From Histomonas meleagridis (taxonomy: Eukaryota > Parabasalia > Tritrichomonadida > Dientamoebidae): DNA of 64,000 nt. The DNA is taken from NCBI GenBank assembly GCA_020186115.1, contig WSYJ01000086.1:558001-622000 (forward strand). Reading direction: 5' to 3'. The stretch's first letter is position 1. Every line of letters starts with the position of its first letter. The position numbers and the translations under genes are program-made. A model generated the notes under the pieces. It did no database searches and was not told the origin of the DNA. It saw only the letters and a list, made by a program, of their open reading frames with translations. Positions 47,699-60,714 of this stretch are shown here, piece after piece.

Positions 47699-48985
47699 AT
47701 GGAAAATCGGAAACACTACCCGAAAAACCTAGTTCAAACTACACAACTCACCATTGGTTACATATTATTGTTTATAATTATATTTATGTTTTTTAATCAA
47801 ACTCAACATAATGAAAATCTTCATCAAGTCCCAAATTTTCCACATTCTAATCAAAAAATAGAACTTTTTGGAAATTATTTCCCACCAATCAAAATTTATT
47901 GTTATAACATATCAAAACACTGGCAACCATACAATGAATTCATTCGTGATTTAGTTTATAATTATGACAGCAAAGAATTTCAATTTTTTGTTGATATTGA
48001 ACTTCACAGAGAATTAATGTTATCTCCTATTCTTACTAATAACCCAGATGAAGCAGATTTTTTTTATATTCCAGTCTATACTTACTCTTGCCAAAAAAAT
48101 GAAGATGGCTGTAATATCAGCCAACTCATTGAAGAAGTTCGTTCTATTGGCCCATGGTATGATCGTAAGAATGGTTCAGATCATATTATCGCCACATCGT
48201 TCGAAACACTTTATTTCAATAGTGTTCTTCATCACTCTGTTTTTAATGACAATTTTATCATTGTTAGCCCCAATCCACAATCAGGTAATTCTTCTCTCGC
48301 ATGGCATGGCCAACGTAACATAGCTGTTCCATTTGTATCATATTTTCCTAATTATCCGCCCGAAAAAATTGATTGGACGCGCAAACGCAAATACACGGCC
48401 TTCATTGCACAAACATATAATGTCACGAATACCCAAAGTAAAAATATTCGTCAAAAAGCGACTTCTCTCATAAGGAACATGACGCGTGGTAAAGTATTAC
48501 TTTTTCGTAGATATAAATCTTCTGTCATTAAAACTGTTAAATCTCTTCCAGAATATTATCTCGATTCGGACTTTTGTATCTGTCCAAGAGGCGATCTAAT
48601 TGTGCCAAGCAAAAGAGTTTTCGACGTGGTCCATTTCGGTTGTATCCCTGTTTTCATTTCGGATCCAATGATGCCGCCGTTCGAAGGCGTTTACTTGAAT
48701 TACTCGAAATTCTCTGTAAGAATTCCAGAAAAGGAAATTGAGAAAATGCCGGAAATTCTAGAGAGTTATACACAAGAACAGATACAAGAAATGAGAAACG
48801 AACTGAAACACGCTGCAAAAACATTCAGATTTGGATATCCAGGAAATAAGCCACCAATTGTTGGAGAGGCTTTTTGGGCATTTTCGTGGATGCTATACAT
48901 TAGACATTTATATCAGGAACAATATCATGACGCATATTTCCCTCCTGTTATCTCAAAAATAGTGAATAACTCCATTGTTAATTAA
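47699..48985 (+). CDS. Exostosin-family glycosyltransferase (GT47)
   Basis: A 428-residue type II membrane protein. An N-terminal anchor spans about 18-35 (TIGYILLFIIIFMFF), followed by a lumenal domain with exostosin features: IKIYCYNISKHW, then NNPDEADFFYIPVYTYSC, HIIATSFE, and the C-terminal CICPRGDLIVPSKRVFDVVH block running into FGCIPVFIS. In the family this block contacts the sugar nucleotide. It probably acts in the Golgi on glycans or glycoconjugates; the donor and acceptor are unknown. I chose the ATG at 47699; the frame is open back to a GTG at 47630, but AAAAGTG lies 17 nt before 47699. The frame is complete. Confidence 0.85.
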   Translation: MENRKHYPKNLVQTTQLTIGYILLFIIIFMFFNQTQHNENLHQVPNFPHSNQKIELFGNYFPPIKIYCYNISKHWQPYNEFIRDLVYNYDSKEFQFFVDIELHRELMLSPILTNNPDEADFFYIPVYTYSCQKNEDGCNISQLIEEVRSIGPWYDRKNGSDHIIATSFETLYFNSVLHHSVFNDNFIIVSPNPQSGNSSLAWHGQRNIAVPFVSYFPNYPPEKIDWTRKRKYTAFIAQTYNVTNTQSKNIRQKATSLIRNMTRGKVLLFRRYKSSVIKTVKSLPEYYLDSDFCICPRGDLIVPSKRVFDVVHFGCIPVFISDPMMPPFEGVYLNYSKFSVRIPEKEIEKMPEILESYTQEQIQEMRNELKHAAKTFRFGYPGNKPPIVGEAFWAFSWMLYIRHLYQEQYHDAYFPPVISKIVNNSIVN

Positions 48986-50243
48986 AAGTTATATGTATAT
49001 ACATATATATATATATATATAATTTTTTTTAAAAATGCTTGCAGCGATCATCTCATTGTCTTTTATTGAAATTCTTTAGTGATAATGCCACCATTTCATA
49101 GATTATGGTGATTCTTTTGGATTAATTTAATATTCTTACATAAGACTTAAATTTTTTTATATAATGAAAAAATTAAAAATTCACTTGTTATTACATGTCG
49201 TTGGAATGATATCTATCAAATAATTAAGTTAACTTAGTTTTCGATTATTTAACATGCATATAAAAGGTCGAGTGGAATTAACTTCTTTACCCATGAGTTT
49301 AAAAATTTATACTTTATTATTTTCTTCATTTATAAATAATTTTATACTGGATTTAAAAAGTGTTACATGCCGACACTGCAACAAGATTGGTACAAAACAG
49401 TTCATAACTAACAAAATTTCAGCATATGATTTATAATCAGTTCTGTCATAAAGATAAACCCTAGTAAATAATTATTCAACGAAGTTCATCAACTTGCACT
49501 TTCACGCATCGAAAACAGCACTAAAAATATAAGCTATGATCGAAATTGCTTATCAAATGAAAGCAACGAAAATAGTTGATTTGGATCAAGTTTAAATGCA
49601 TCAATATCTTTTGGGATAAAGTTGCTTGTTCCGTATCAATGAATGTAATGTATTACATTCTCATTTAATTTCTTGAAATATGGCCAAAACAGTTCATATG
49701 GATTCCGAGTTGACGCATTTTATGACTTCAAATGATAATTTATTGTCAGTCATCATTTCGATGGATCTTCAAGTGTATATCTCAGACGAAGATACATATT
49801 GTAATAAATTAAAGAATAACCCAATATGGCTTACTTGTAATTGAGGAGACGTAAGTTACATTGATGATGTTTGAAGCATATCATTTTGCTTATGTCAATT
49901 GACAATTTCATCGATTTAAAAAATATTTTTCTGTAATTGTCTATTAAAATTTTTACCTATGAAAATGAAGTCGTTTTGCCCCTTATGAGGATAACAAGTA
50001 AAAAAATTCAGAAAAAAAATAAACTTAAAATAATTAAATAAAAATTAAATAGGAGAAACTCTATATTAATTATTCTTTATTTTTTTTCGATTAAATAATG
50101 AAGCTTTATAATTTTAGAAGTAATTTAGGTTAATAAAAATAATATTAATTAATAAAGAATTTATTAAATTATTTTTATTTATAATCAGTGGTAACAAATT
50201 AAAAAAAAAAAAATTAATTAAATTATCAATTTTTTATTATTTA
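48986..50243. other. Gap between the last protein gene and the rRNA genes
   Basis: There is no convincing gene. A (TA)n microsatellite lies at about 49000-49020, and 50000-50243 is very A/T-rich with poly-A runs. The stretch should contain the rRNA promoter, but I cannot identify it by sequence. A 60-codon frame at 49254 is not supported. Confidence 0.5.
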
Positions 50244-51728
50244 TACTTGGTTGATCCTGCCAAGGAAGCACACTATGGTCATAGATTAAGCCATGCAAGT
50301 GTAAGTTCAGGTAACTAAACTGCGAACAGCTCATTAACACACTTATTATCTACTTGGAAAAGATTTTTTAAAGAAATCATAAATGGATAGCAGAAGTAAT
50401 TCTTGTGCTAATACATGTTTTTAAAATTTCATTGGAAATTAAATACAATGATAAATTTTACCTTTATTTTAAGGAAATCCAATCGAATGAGTGACCTATC
50501 AGGCCAGTACTTAGGATCTTTTCCTAATTAAGCTATTACGGGTAACGGGCGGTTACCGTCGTACTGCCGGAGAAGGCGCCTGAGAGATAGCGACTATATC
50601 CACGGGTAGCAGCAGGCGCGAAACTTACCCACTCGAAATTCTCGGAGGTGGTAATGACCAGTTATAATTTTTATTTTTTAATAATAAAATTATATAGGAA
50701 TATAATTTTCCATTATATTGGAACCTAGCAGAGGGCCAGTCTGGTGCCAGCAGCTGCGGTAATTCCAGCTCTGCAAGTTTGCTCCCATATTGTTGCAGTT
50801 AAAACGCTCGTAGTCTGAATTAATATTAAGTAACTTTAAAAGGTTACGTTCACTGTGAACAAATCAGGACGCTTAAAGTAAGGATAAATATACTTGAATG
50901 ATTTTGCGCAGTATGAAATTTTTATTTATAACAACATTGTTATAAATAAGATCAACGAGATTCATCGGGGATAGATCTATTTCATGGCGAACGGCGAAAT
51001 GTTTTGACCCATGAGAGAGAAACTAAGGCGAAAGCATCTATCAAGTGGAGTTCTATCGATCAAGGGCGAGAGTAGGAGTATCCAACCGGATCAGAGACCC
51101 GGGTAGTTCCTACCTTAAACTATGCCGACGAGGGCTTATTTTTTTATTTTAGAAGTAGGACCATTAGAGAAATCAATAGTTCATGGGCTCTGGGGGAACT
51201 ACGACCGCAAGGCTGAAACTTGAAGGAATTGACGGAAGGGCACACCAGGGGTGGAGCTTGTGGCTTAATTTGAATCAACACGGGGAAACTTACCAGAACC
51301 AGATATTTTTAATGACTGATCAGGATGAAGTTCTTTCAGGATATAATTTTTGGTGGTGCATGGCCGTTGGTGGTGCGTGGGTTGACCTGTCTAGCGTTGA
51401 TTCAGATAACGAGCGAGATTATTACCAATTAAATAATTAATAATATTTTAAATATTATTTTTAATTTCTAATTGGGACTCCCTGCGTCTAAGCAGGAGGA
51501 AGAGGATAGCAATAACAGGTCCGTGATGTCCTTTAGATGCTCTGGGCTGCACGCGCGCTACAATGTTAAAAACAATAAGAATAATTTAAAGCTAATTTGA
51601 AAAGATCATTTTTTAAATAAAATGAAAAGCTACTCTTATAATTTTTAACGTAGTTGGGATTGATGATTGTAATCATTATCATGAACCAGGAATCCCTTTG
51701 TAAAAGTGTGTCAACAACGCACGTTGAA

Positions 51729-51774
<46 letters not shown>

Positions 51775-51898
51775 GATGACTCGGTGAAATCATTGGATTT
51801 TTTTTTAATAAAAAAAGAAGGTGATTAAATCACGTTATCTAGAGGAAGGAGAAGTCGTAACAAGGTAACGGTAGGTGAACCTGCCGTTGGATCAGTTT
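50244..51898 (+). rRNA. Small subunit (18S-type) rRNA
   Basis: It starts TACTTGGTTGATCCTGCCAA and ends GGTGAACCTGCCGTTGGATC. Universal stretches are in order, including GTGCCAGCAGCTGCGG at 50743 and TTGTACACACCGCCCGTC near 51743. Length is about 1655 nt. Several variable loops are expanded with A/T-rich sequence (for example near 50670 and 51440-51460), unlike the compact Trichomonas gene. Such loops would suit the Dientamoeba/Histomonas side of the tritrichomonadids, but that is inference. Confidence 0.95.
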
Positions 51899-51971
51899 AG
51901 TAAATAAAATTTAAACAATAATTTTAAAAATAAAAAAATAATATACAAAATTAATTTTCAATCTTAAAATT
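51899..51971 (+). other. Internal transcribed spacer 1
   Basis: About 73 nt of A/T-rich sequence between SSU and 5.8S, very short for a eukaryote and typical of parabasalids. The exact ends are approximate. Confidence 0.7.
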
Positions 51972-52120
51972 TAAACCTTAAACAACGGATGTCTTGGCTC
52001 TTTACACGAAGAAGAACATTGCATAATGTGATAAGCGACTAGATTAGCTCAATTTGTGATAAGTTCGATCTTTGAATGCATATTGCGTATTTATTAATTT
52101 ATTAATAAATACATATATAA
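51972..52120 (+). rRNA. 5.8S rRNA
   Basis: It contains ACAACGGATGTCTTGGCTC, then GAAGAAGAACATTGC and TTTGAATGCATATTGCG, the usual 5.8S landmarks, with a final A/T hairpin (TATTTATTAA...). Ends are estimated. Confidence 0.85.
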
Positions 52121-52202
52121 TTTAGTAACAAATAATAATTAATTAATCATTTTAAATAAAAAATGAGAAACTATTTTAAGCTTATATAAAATTGTTCTAA
52201 AT
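52121..52202 (+). other. Internal transcribed spacer 2
   Basis: About 80 nt, A/T-rich, between 5.8S and LSU. Boundaries are approximate. Confidence 0.6.
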
Positions 52203-54925
52203 TATATAGGAAAACCCGCTGAACTGAAGCATCTCAATAAGCGGAGGAAAATAAACTAACTAGGATACTCTTAGTAAGTGCGACCGAAGAGAGTAAAGCT
52301 CGATAATTTAAAATCTTTTTTTTTAGATTAATGTAATTTTTTAAACTTATTAATTAAAATATTAAACTATTGATTAAATACATGGCTATAAAGAGTTTAA
52401 GCCTCGTTACAATTATTTTAATTAAGCATAGGTTTAAATAAAGGAGTCGGATAGCTTGAGAATGCTATCTTAAAATAGGTAGTACATCCTATCTAAAGCT
52501 AAATATTGTAAAGAGACCGATAGTATACAAGTAGTGTGAACGAAAGATGAAAAGAACTCCTGAACGGAGAGTTAATAGCGCCTGAACTTGTTTAGGGTAA
52601 GGTATTTCATTAATACACCCGTCTTGAAACACGGATTAGGGAGTTTGACTATAATACGAGTATTTAATTATTAAAATTTAAATGCGAAAAGAAATTAACT
52701 GCTCTTTTTTTTTGGAGATGGCTATAGAGTATTATTGTCAAAACCCGAATGGAGGTGAACTATGCCTGTACAGATTGAAGTCAGGGGAAACTCTGATGGA
52801 AGATCGTCCGCGTTATTGATGTGCAAATCATTTGCTTGATATGGGTATAGGTGCGAAAGACTCATCGAACCTCCTAATAGCTGGTTTCCTCCGAATTTTC
52901 CCTAAGGATAGCTGTAATATTTATTAATAGTTAAGGAGAGTAGAGAAATGGGTAGAGGTGTAGTGGAACCCGGTTCTGCAACTTATTTCCAAACTTCGAA
53001 CCTTCTTAAAATGAATAATTTTTCTTAAAGAAATTAATCATCTTTGAATATATATTACAAGTGGGCTCTTACCGGTAAGCGGTTATGGCGAAAAGGGATG
53101 AACCTAACGTATAGATAAAGTGCCTAAATTTACTATTAATGAAACCATTAAGAGAGTCCATGTATTTAGACAGCGGGTCGGTGCCCCTAAAAGCAGGTAT
53201 CCGTTAATGAGTGTGTTAAAACTCCCCCGCCGAATACTCTGGCCTCGAAAATGAATGGCGCATATAGTAATTACTGATACTATACAAATAATTTTTAAAT
53301 AATTATTTAGTAGGGGGATGTGAATAACTTTAAGAATTTTTAAATGTAAATTTAAATTAAAAGTTATTTATTACAAATCCTAATTGAAGTAGCGATTATC
53401 CAGGTTAAAATCCTGGGGGCTGATGAGGAGTAGGGTTTCTGGGCAACTTAAATAGACCCAGAGTTAGTCGAACCTAATTTCAATAAAGAAAGAAAGGGAA
53501 TATGAATGATATTTCATAACTAAAAATTTTTTTAATAAATAGTGGTAACACAAATTTAAAAAATTATCAATATTAATTAAATACTGTAAATAATAGGGAT
53601 TTCTTTCCTATATAACTTTAATTATTTCCTAAGAATCAAATCAATTGGAGAATAGTTGAAATAATTTAGTAAAACTTAAAATTCGTTTTAAGTTACGGCT
53701 ATTTAATTAATCCTTGAAAAGATAATTTAAACGAAAAAATTTTTACTCGTACCGATAACCGCATCAGGTCTTCAAGGTAAGTAGCTTCTGGCCATTAAGT
53801 TATAATAATTTAGGGAATTCGGCCAATTAGAGCTGTAACTCCGGATAAAGCTTGGCTCTGATGGAAATCAGAACCGATAGTTACAAGGAGAGTAAGCGCC
53901 GGTAAATAGCTGGGGTAACTATGACTCTTATCAAAGTAGCGAAATACCTCGTCACTTAATTAGTGACCTGCATGAACGGAGCTATGAGGTTCTCACTGTC
54001 CCAAATTATTACTTAGCGAACCAACAGTTGTGGGAACGGGCACAAATTATCCAGCGGGGAAAGAAGACCCTGTAGAGCTTCACTTTGGTCTAATTTTGTA
54101 TAGTTTCGTTAGGGGTGCAGACTAGGTGGGACACTAATAATGGATTATGAGAAACCACTACCCTTTCTGGAATTATACTTACTTTTTAATTAAAAGGATA
54201 GAATTAGATAGAAAGTTTGGCTGGGGCGGCACACCTTCGAAAAAGCAGCGAAGGTGTCCTAAGTTAAGCTCAGTAAGGACAGAAATCTTACGTTGAGGAT
54301 AAGGCCAAAAGCTTAATTTACTGTGTCTTTTTGTACTAGAATCAGTTATGAAAGTAAGGCCTAACGATCCCTAATTAGTCTTAGGTATGTAAGACTTGGG
54401 GTGACAGACAAGTTACCTCCGGGACAACTGGCTTGTGGCTGCTAAGAGATCAAATCAACGCAGCTTTTTGATTCTTCGATGTCGGCTCTTCCTATCCTAG
54501 TGATGTATAAGTCACTAAGGGTTGGATTGTTCACCCGTATTAGGGATCGTGAGCTGGGTTTAGACCGTCGTGAGCCAGGTTTGTTTTTATCCTACTGGAT
54601 ATTTATATTAAGTATCATGTTAGTAGTTTGATTTAGTACGAGAGGAACTGTTGATTATGGTCTCTGGTTAAGGAATTTTAGGAAACTAAATGTTCCAAAG
54701 CTACGCCATCTGAGATAATGGCTGAAGGCCTCTTAAGCCAGAAAAAAAAATAAAAATTGATACTTTAAAACTATTTTAAAATTATGAGATAAAATTAATA
54801 TATTTTTAAATAAAAATCTCTTTAGTTTTAATGACCAAATGTAGAAGACATTTTGTCAACTAGGGTCCTGTAAGTGTAAGAGTGGCATTTAGTCACGATT
54901 CACTGAGGGTCAGCCTAAGTTGTAT
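52203..54925 (+). rRNA. Large subunit (28S-type) rRNA
   Basis: It begins near ACCCGCTGAACTGAAGCATC and contains the sarcin-ricin stretch AGTACGAGAGGAAC at 54635. It closes with GTCCTGTAAGTGTAAGAGTG followed by CACGATTCACTGAGGGTCAG, the usual 3'-terminal helix. Length is about 2.7 kb. As in the SSU, variable regions are A/T-rich. The exact 5' and 3' ends are estimated. Confidence 0.93.
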
Positions 54926-55866
54926 GGTTATTATAATGTTTTAAAAGAAATTTTTTTTTGAATTTTTTTTTGCTTATTTTTGTCCGACCAAATAAAAACT
55001 CAAAATATTTTGTATACTTTATCATAATAATGAATTATTCTTAATATTATTTTTTCATCAATTTTGACAGAATTCAATTGTTATTTGGTCTGAAATACAA
55101 AATAAACTATTTAAAAAGTCTAATTTTTTACATTAATGGGGTGCTGCACAGCAAAAATCATCAAAATTTTCAAAATTTTTTAAATTGCATTTTTAAACTT
55201 ATTAACTAATGACATTCATGCTTTCTTATGATCATTTTGCTTAATTTTCATTTTTTATTGAGATTTTCTAATTATTAATAATTAATTCTAATTTTTAAAA
55301 TTAATCATAAATTTATCTTGAATTCATGATTTTAAGTATTTTTTATTAAGATAATTTTTGATGAAAATCATTTTAAAATATTCTTTATAAAAAAAATATT
55401 TTATGTTTTTTCATCCGACCAGATAATATTTCACATCATATGTCTCCCGACACTTTTTGTAAACTAGTCAAAAGAAATTTGAAGAATTTTCATAAAAATT
55501 TCCAATTTTTCATCAATTTTGACAGAATTCAATTGTTATTTGGTCAAAAATATCAAATAAACTATTTAAAAAGTCTAGTTTATTACATTGTTTGGGTGCT
55601 GCACAGCAAAAATCATCAAAAATTTCAAAATTTCAAAAATCTATTTTTTAAACTTAATATCAGTAGTACTTCTCATGTTTTAATGATCATTTTGCTTAAT
55701 TTTCAATTTTTATCGAAATATTCTAATTATTAATAATTAATTCTAATTTTTAAAATCAAGCATAAAATCATCTATAAAATATGATTTTGAACAATTTTTA
55801 TTAAGATGATTTTCATCAAATATCATTTTGAAATATTCTTTTTTAATTAAATAAATATTTCTTATT

Positions 55867-56085
55867 TAACGGTCATTTCAAAGGAAAAATTAACGGTCAA
55901 TTAGAAATCAAAATTAACGGTCAATTAAAATGAAAATTAACGGTCAATTAAAATAAGAATTAACGGTCAATCAAGAAGAAATTAACGGTCAATTAAAATA
56001 AGAATTAACGGTCAATCAAAAATGTAAATTAACGGTCACTTAAACTTAAAGTTAACGGTCATTTAAAATAGAAGTTAACGATCAT
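55867..56085 (+). repeat. TTAACGGTCA motif array (Myb-type sites)
   Basis: Nine exact TTAACGGTCA and one TTAACGATCA occur at intervals of about 20-24 bp, all in the same orientation. Single copies recur at about 56325, 56763, 56820 and 57272, and a TTAACGGTCGCCAC variant at 57811, 60297 and (reverse) 60132. TAACGG is the core of the Myb recognition sequence. The regular spacing near two helical turns suggests binding of proteins along one DNA face. Confidence 0.65.
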
Positions 56086-56493
56086 TTTGCGTAGAAATTA
56101 TTTGACTAAGTCTGTTCGACCGAGTAATTTTTCACATCACATTTCAATGTGTCACTTTTCGATAAACCATTGAAAAAGTCGAATCTGACACTAATTTTTC
56201 CTTTATTGTTTCTGCCTTCCTTTATTCGCATTTTTAAACTTAGAATGTTCAGTATTTATGCTCTAATATCCTAATTTCCCTTAATTTTCTATTTCTTCCT
56301 ATTTCATCTAAAAAATCAAAAATTAACGGTCACCCATTAACAAATTATTTTGTTTAGGTTTGTTCGACTAGATAATATTTCACATAATATGTCAATTATA
56401 AAATCACATCGTACTTTTTGTAAATCAGTGAAAATCCCATCGGTATTTATTTAATGAATGTAAAAAATAAACTATTTAAAAAACAATTTCGAA

Positions 56494-56519
56494 TTTTGCT
56501 GTGCAGGAACACAGCAAAA
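56494..56519. repeat. Perfect 10-bp stem hairpin in IGS copy 4
   Basis: TTTTGCTGTG and CACAGCAAAA flank a CAGGAA loop. In copy 5 (56992-57017) the loop is TTCCTG, the reverse complement, with one stem mismatch, so the hairpin is flipped between copies. Confidence 0.65.
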
Positions 56520-57849
56520 ATCATCAAAATTTTCAAAAATTCAAAAATTGCATTTTTAAACTTAATACCTAATGGCATTCATATGTTCTTATGATTATTT
56601 TGCTTAATTTTTGATTTTCATCGAGATTTTCTAATTATTAATAATTAATTCAAAAATTCAAAATTAATCATAAAATCATGCTTAAAATCAAATTTTTAGT
56701 ATTTTTTATTAAGATGATTTTCATCAAAAATCATTTTAAAAATTTGTTTAAAAAAAAAAAAAAAAATATTTTATTAACGGTCATTTATTAATGAATTAAC
56801 GGTCAATCAAAACCAAAAATTAACGGTCATTTTAATAAGAAATTATTTTGTTTAAGTATGTTCGACCAGATAATATTTCACATCACATGTCAGTATCTAA
56901 ACTATGCCTCACTTTTTCATAAAGTAGTCAAAAATCAATTCCTATTTGGCCAATGGATGTAAAAAATAAACTATTTAAAAACAATTTCGAATTTTGCTGT
57001 GTTCCTGCACTGCAAAAATCATCAAAATTTCCAAAAATTCAAAAATTGCATTTTTAAACTCAGTAGCTAATGGCATTGACATATTTTTATGATCATTTTA
57101 CTTAGTTTTCAATTTTTAATGAGATTTTCTAATTATTAATAATTAATTCTAATTTTTAAAATTAATCATAAAATCATGTTTAAAATCAAATTTTTAGTAT
57201 TTTTTATTTAGATAATATTTGATGAAAAACATTTTAAAAATTGTTCTTTAATTAATAAAAAATATTTCATTAACGGTCATTTAGAATTAAAAAACGTTAA
57301 TTTTTAGTAAGTTTATCTGACCAGATAATATATCAAATTATTTGTCACTTTTAATCTTGATTATTTTGAATGCTTTACGAAAAGTATGAATGATTAAAAA
57401 TTTAATTTTAAAATTATCTAAATTTTTGTCAATTTTTTGCCTAAATTCAATTGTTATTTGGTCTGAAATACAAAATAAACTATTTAAAAAGTCTAATTTT
57501 TTACATTATTGGGGTACTAAACAGTAAAAAAATTATAAAATTTTCGAATTTTTTGAAATTGCATTTTTAAACTTAGATTTAAAAATAATTCTCATGTTTT
57601 AGTGATCATTTTGCTTAATTTTTGATTTTGATTGAGATTTTCTAATTATTAATAATTAATTTAAAAAATTAACCATAAAATCATCATTAAAATCAAATTG
57701 TAAGTATTTTTTATTTAGATAAAATTAATCAATTATTCTTATATGATTATATTTCAAACATGATTAATATATTAACGGTCGATTTGATTAATATACGTTT
57801 AGATTTTTGTTAACGGTCGCCACAAATCAAAACATCTAAAAAAAAATAA

Positions 57850-60660
57850 AATCAACTTAAATTTAAAAAATGGAATTAAAAAAAGAATCAAAAGGTTATA
57901 ATACTTCTTAAAAACACAAAATTTTGACGTAGAAATCAATAATTTTAATTTATTCAACTAATTTCAAAGATCTTCAAAAATTACTTAAAATATCCTACTA
58001 AAAATAATTAACCTTGTAATATTGGATTAAATTATCCAAATTTTTTGGAAAAAATTAAGATTAAATTACAAATGAGATTTATTCAATTTGTCAGTTTTGG
58101 TAATTATCTTAGAATTTTAATTTATAATCTTTGTATTTTTGTTAATAGATCATGATTTTAATGGTTAATAACTTAGTTTTACTTTAAATTTTCAAAATAT
58201 TTACATCTTAAAAAATTTGGTAATATTTGGTTTAAAATGATTTAATAATGTTTGTAACATCTTAATATTGTGGATTTTATGTTTAATTTTTTGGATTTTT
58301 TTTTTTTTAACAAATATTCAATTTTTTGTTAAGTTGAATTTCCTGATTTTATTGATATAAATATTATCTATGTATTGATTGTTTCTTTGTATTGACTTTA
58401 ATTTCTTTTGTAATTCCAAATATTTTCTTTGATTTCTTTGAGTGAAAATATTCTTAAATTAACTTGAAGTTATGATATTTATAACATGTTGGCTTCATTA
58501 TATCTTCGAATTGAAGCTTTAAAATTGTTATTTTATGGTTATTTTTCAAAAAAATAATCAAAAAAAAATGTGTCACTTTTGATCGGCATATTATAAAAAA
58601 ACGTTTATTCCATCTTTAGAACAAAGAAATTGTGAAAAAAAATTGATAATTTTGATTAAAATATCAATTAATAGTGTTAAATAACTATTTGGTTGATTAT
58701 ATTTCAATTTTTTTTAATCTTAAAAAAATTGATACATTTTTGAATTTAATATTGGAATTAGGTTGTTTATAAAAAAGCTAAGTCATTTTAATAATTATTA
58801 ACGTTGGTTAAATAAAATTATGATGTTTCTTATAGTTAAAATTGAGATATTGATCATCGAAAATTTAGTCAATGATTTTGTAGAAAATTGTTATTATGAA
58901 TCTACTTCTTGTATATTTAAATTGGTTTAGTAAAAATTTTTTTCAATTTCTTTTATTCATGAAATTGTCTAGATTTAGTTATTATTTAATATAAAATTAG
59001 TATTTAAAGATTGAATTCTTTAATAATTAACCTTGTATTTGTTAATATAATGATTGATTTTATTTGTTTGTTTGTTGTTCAAAATTTGGAAATGTAAAGT
59101 TTTATAAATTTTAGTTTTGAACTAATATTTGTTAAATTATAACTTGTTTAAACTTAATTATATCATTTTAAGTTAAAATTTAGTTTTAATTATTGATTTT
59201 ATTAGGTAATATTGTTAAAAATTATTTCTTCTTTTGTCACTTTTTAACGTCCGAATGATACGTTAAGGAATACGTTAATGATTGTCAATTTTATGATAAA
59301 CATCAGAAAAATGTAAAGTATAGAATAGAAAATTATTTTAAAATTAAATTAATTTCATTTTATAATTAAAATATTTAAATTTATTTAATAAATTTATTTA
59401 ATAATATTTTTAAATTTTATTATATTATCAAAAAATTTAAAATTTATTCAATTTAAAAAAATTGATCTTAAATTTAAAAAATATTAAAATTAATTAAATT
59501 GAATAATTTTTTTTTTTATATAATACTTTAAAAATATTCTTAAATTATTTTAAACTTAATTTTACTTAATATTATTTATATAATCTAATAAATTCATTTT
59601 AATGTTGAAATTTTTTTTTTTTTTTGTTTTATTAAAAAAGTTTTTTTATAATTAATATTTTAATTAATAATATAGTTATTAATATATTAGAGCATTTAAT
59701 TAATAATATTTATTATTAAATTAATTGATTTTAAATTATGAAATAAAAATTTTTTTAATAAGTGAAAATTTTAAGAGGTATTTTAAGTCTGAAAAAATCT
59801 ACATTTCTTATATATATTTTTTTTTTTATTTGAAAAAAATTTTTTTAAAGTTTTAAAAATAGAATTTTTTAATATAAAAATTATAGATTTATTAATAAAA
59901 CATTTAAATTTAAAATATTTTTTTTTTTTTTTTATTAAAATTATTGATTTTTAACATTTTTCAATTTTTTCATAATTTTAATAGAAAACTATCAAATAGA
60001 ATGATTTTATTAAAATATAGTATATAAATATTTTATAAAATATTAAAAATTATGATTATAATTTATTAATATTATTAATGAATTAATTATATATAAAAAA
60101 TTATAATCAATTTTTTAAAATTCCTGCATGGCGACCGTTAAGAATAAAAATTAAAATAACTTTATAATTAAATAATATTTGATAATTTAATCAATAAATT
60201 TAATTTTATTGTTTTAATATTTAATTAATTATTTAATTAAAATTACAAAATATTTTAAATTAATAATTTTTTTTATTAAATTATTTAAAAATCCTTAACG
60301 GTCGCCACAATATTTTAATTTATTAAAAAAAATTTTGAATTCTTAAAATTTTTTAAAATTTAATACATTATTAAATTAAATTTAATTCATATTTATTATC
60401 TTTATATTCAAAATTTTGATTTTTTAAAATTTTGAAATATCTAAATTTATTCATAAAAAAGTGAAAATTTCATTATACTTTAAGTAAAAAAAGTTTTAAT
60501 TTATTCCTAATGTTTAAAAATATTTAATCTTTTAATAAAAATATCTTAAAAAATTCAAAATTAATTTTTATTCATTTCATGAATTTTGATTTTTTTAAAT
60601 CATTTTATATTATAATCGTAATCATTTTGGCACTAAATTATAATTTTATTGTTAATAATT
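57850..60660. other. Very A/T-rich spacer section without clear structure
   Basis: Over 80% A+T by eye, with homopolymer runs. Apart from two CGACCGTTAAG or CCTTAACGGTCGCCAC motifs (60132 and 60296) and a TACGTTAAGGAATACGTTAA stretch near 59260, I see no structure or coding sequence. Confidence 0.5.
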
Positions 60661-60714
60661 TTAGATGTTGGATAGTTCGGTCTGCTATGGGGGTACCTAA
60701 AAAAAGATTGGAAT

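Larger units (their letters stand above)
54982..57770 (+). repeat. IGS repeat family A, five full copies and one partial
   Basis: Copies start near 54982, 55412, 56106 (partial), 56350, 56858 and 57304. Shared parts are CCGACCAGATAATATTTCACA-like starts, AAAATAAACTATTTAAAAA, GCAAAAATCATCAAAA and the 16-bp palindrome TAATTATTAATAATTA. That palindrome is at 55269-55284, 55724-55739, 56632-56647, 57130-57145 and 57653-57668. The copies are 430-550 bp and have diverged. Confidence 0.7.

Noticed and set aside
49254..49436. A 60-codon frame between the exostosin gene and the rDNA
   Set aside because: It has no domain, no promoter motif and low-complexity surroundings.
51183..51440. An 85-codon open frame
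   Set aside because: It lies inside the SSU rRNA gene and has no protein-like features.
55440..55733. A 97-codon frame in the rDNA spacer
   Set aside because: It is one copy of spacer repeat A; other copies are closed by stops, so there is no coding constraint.
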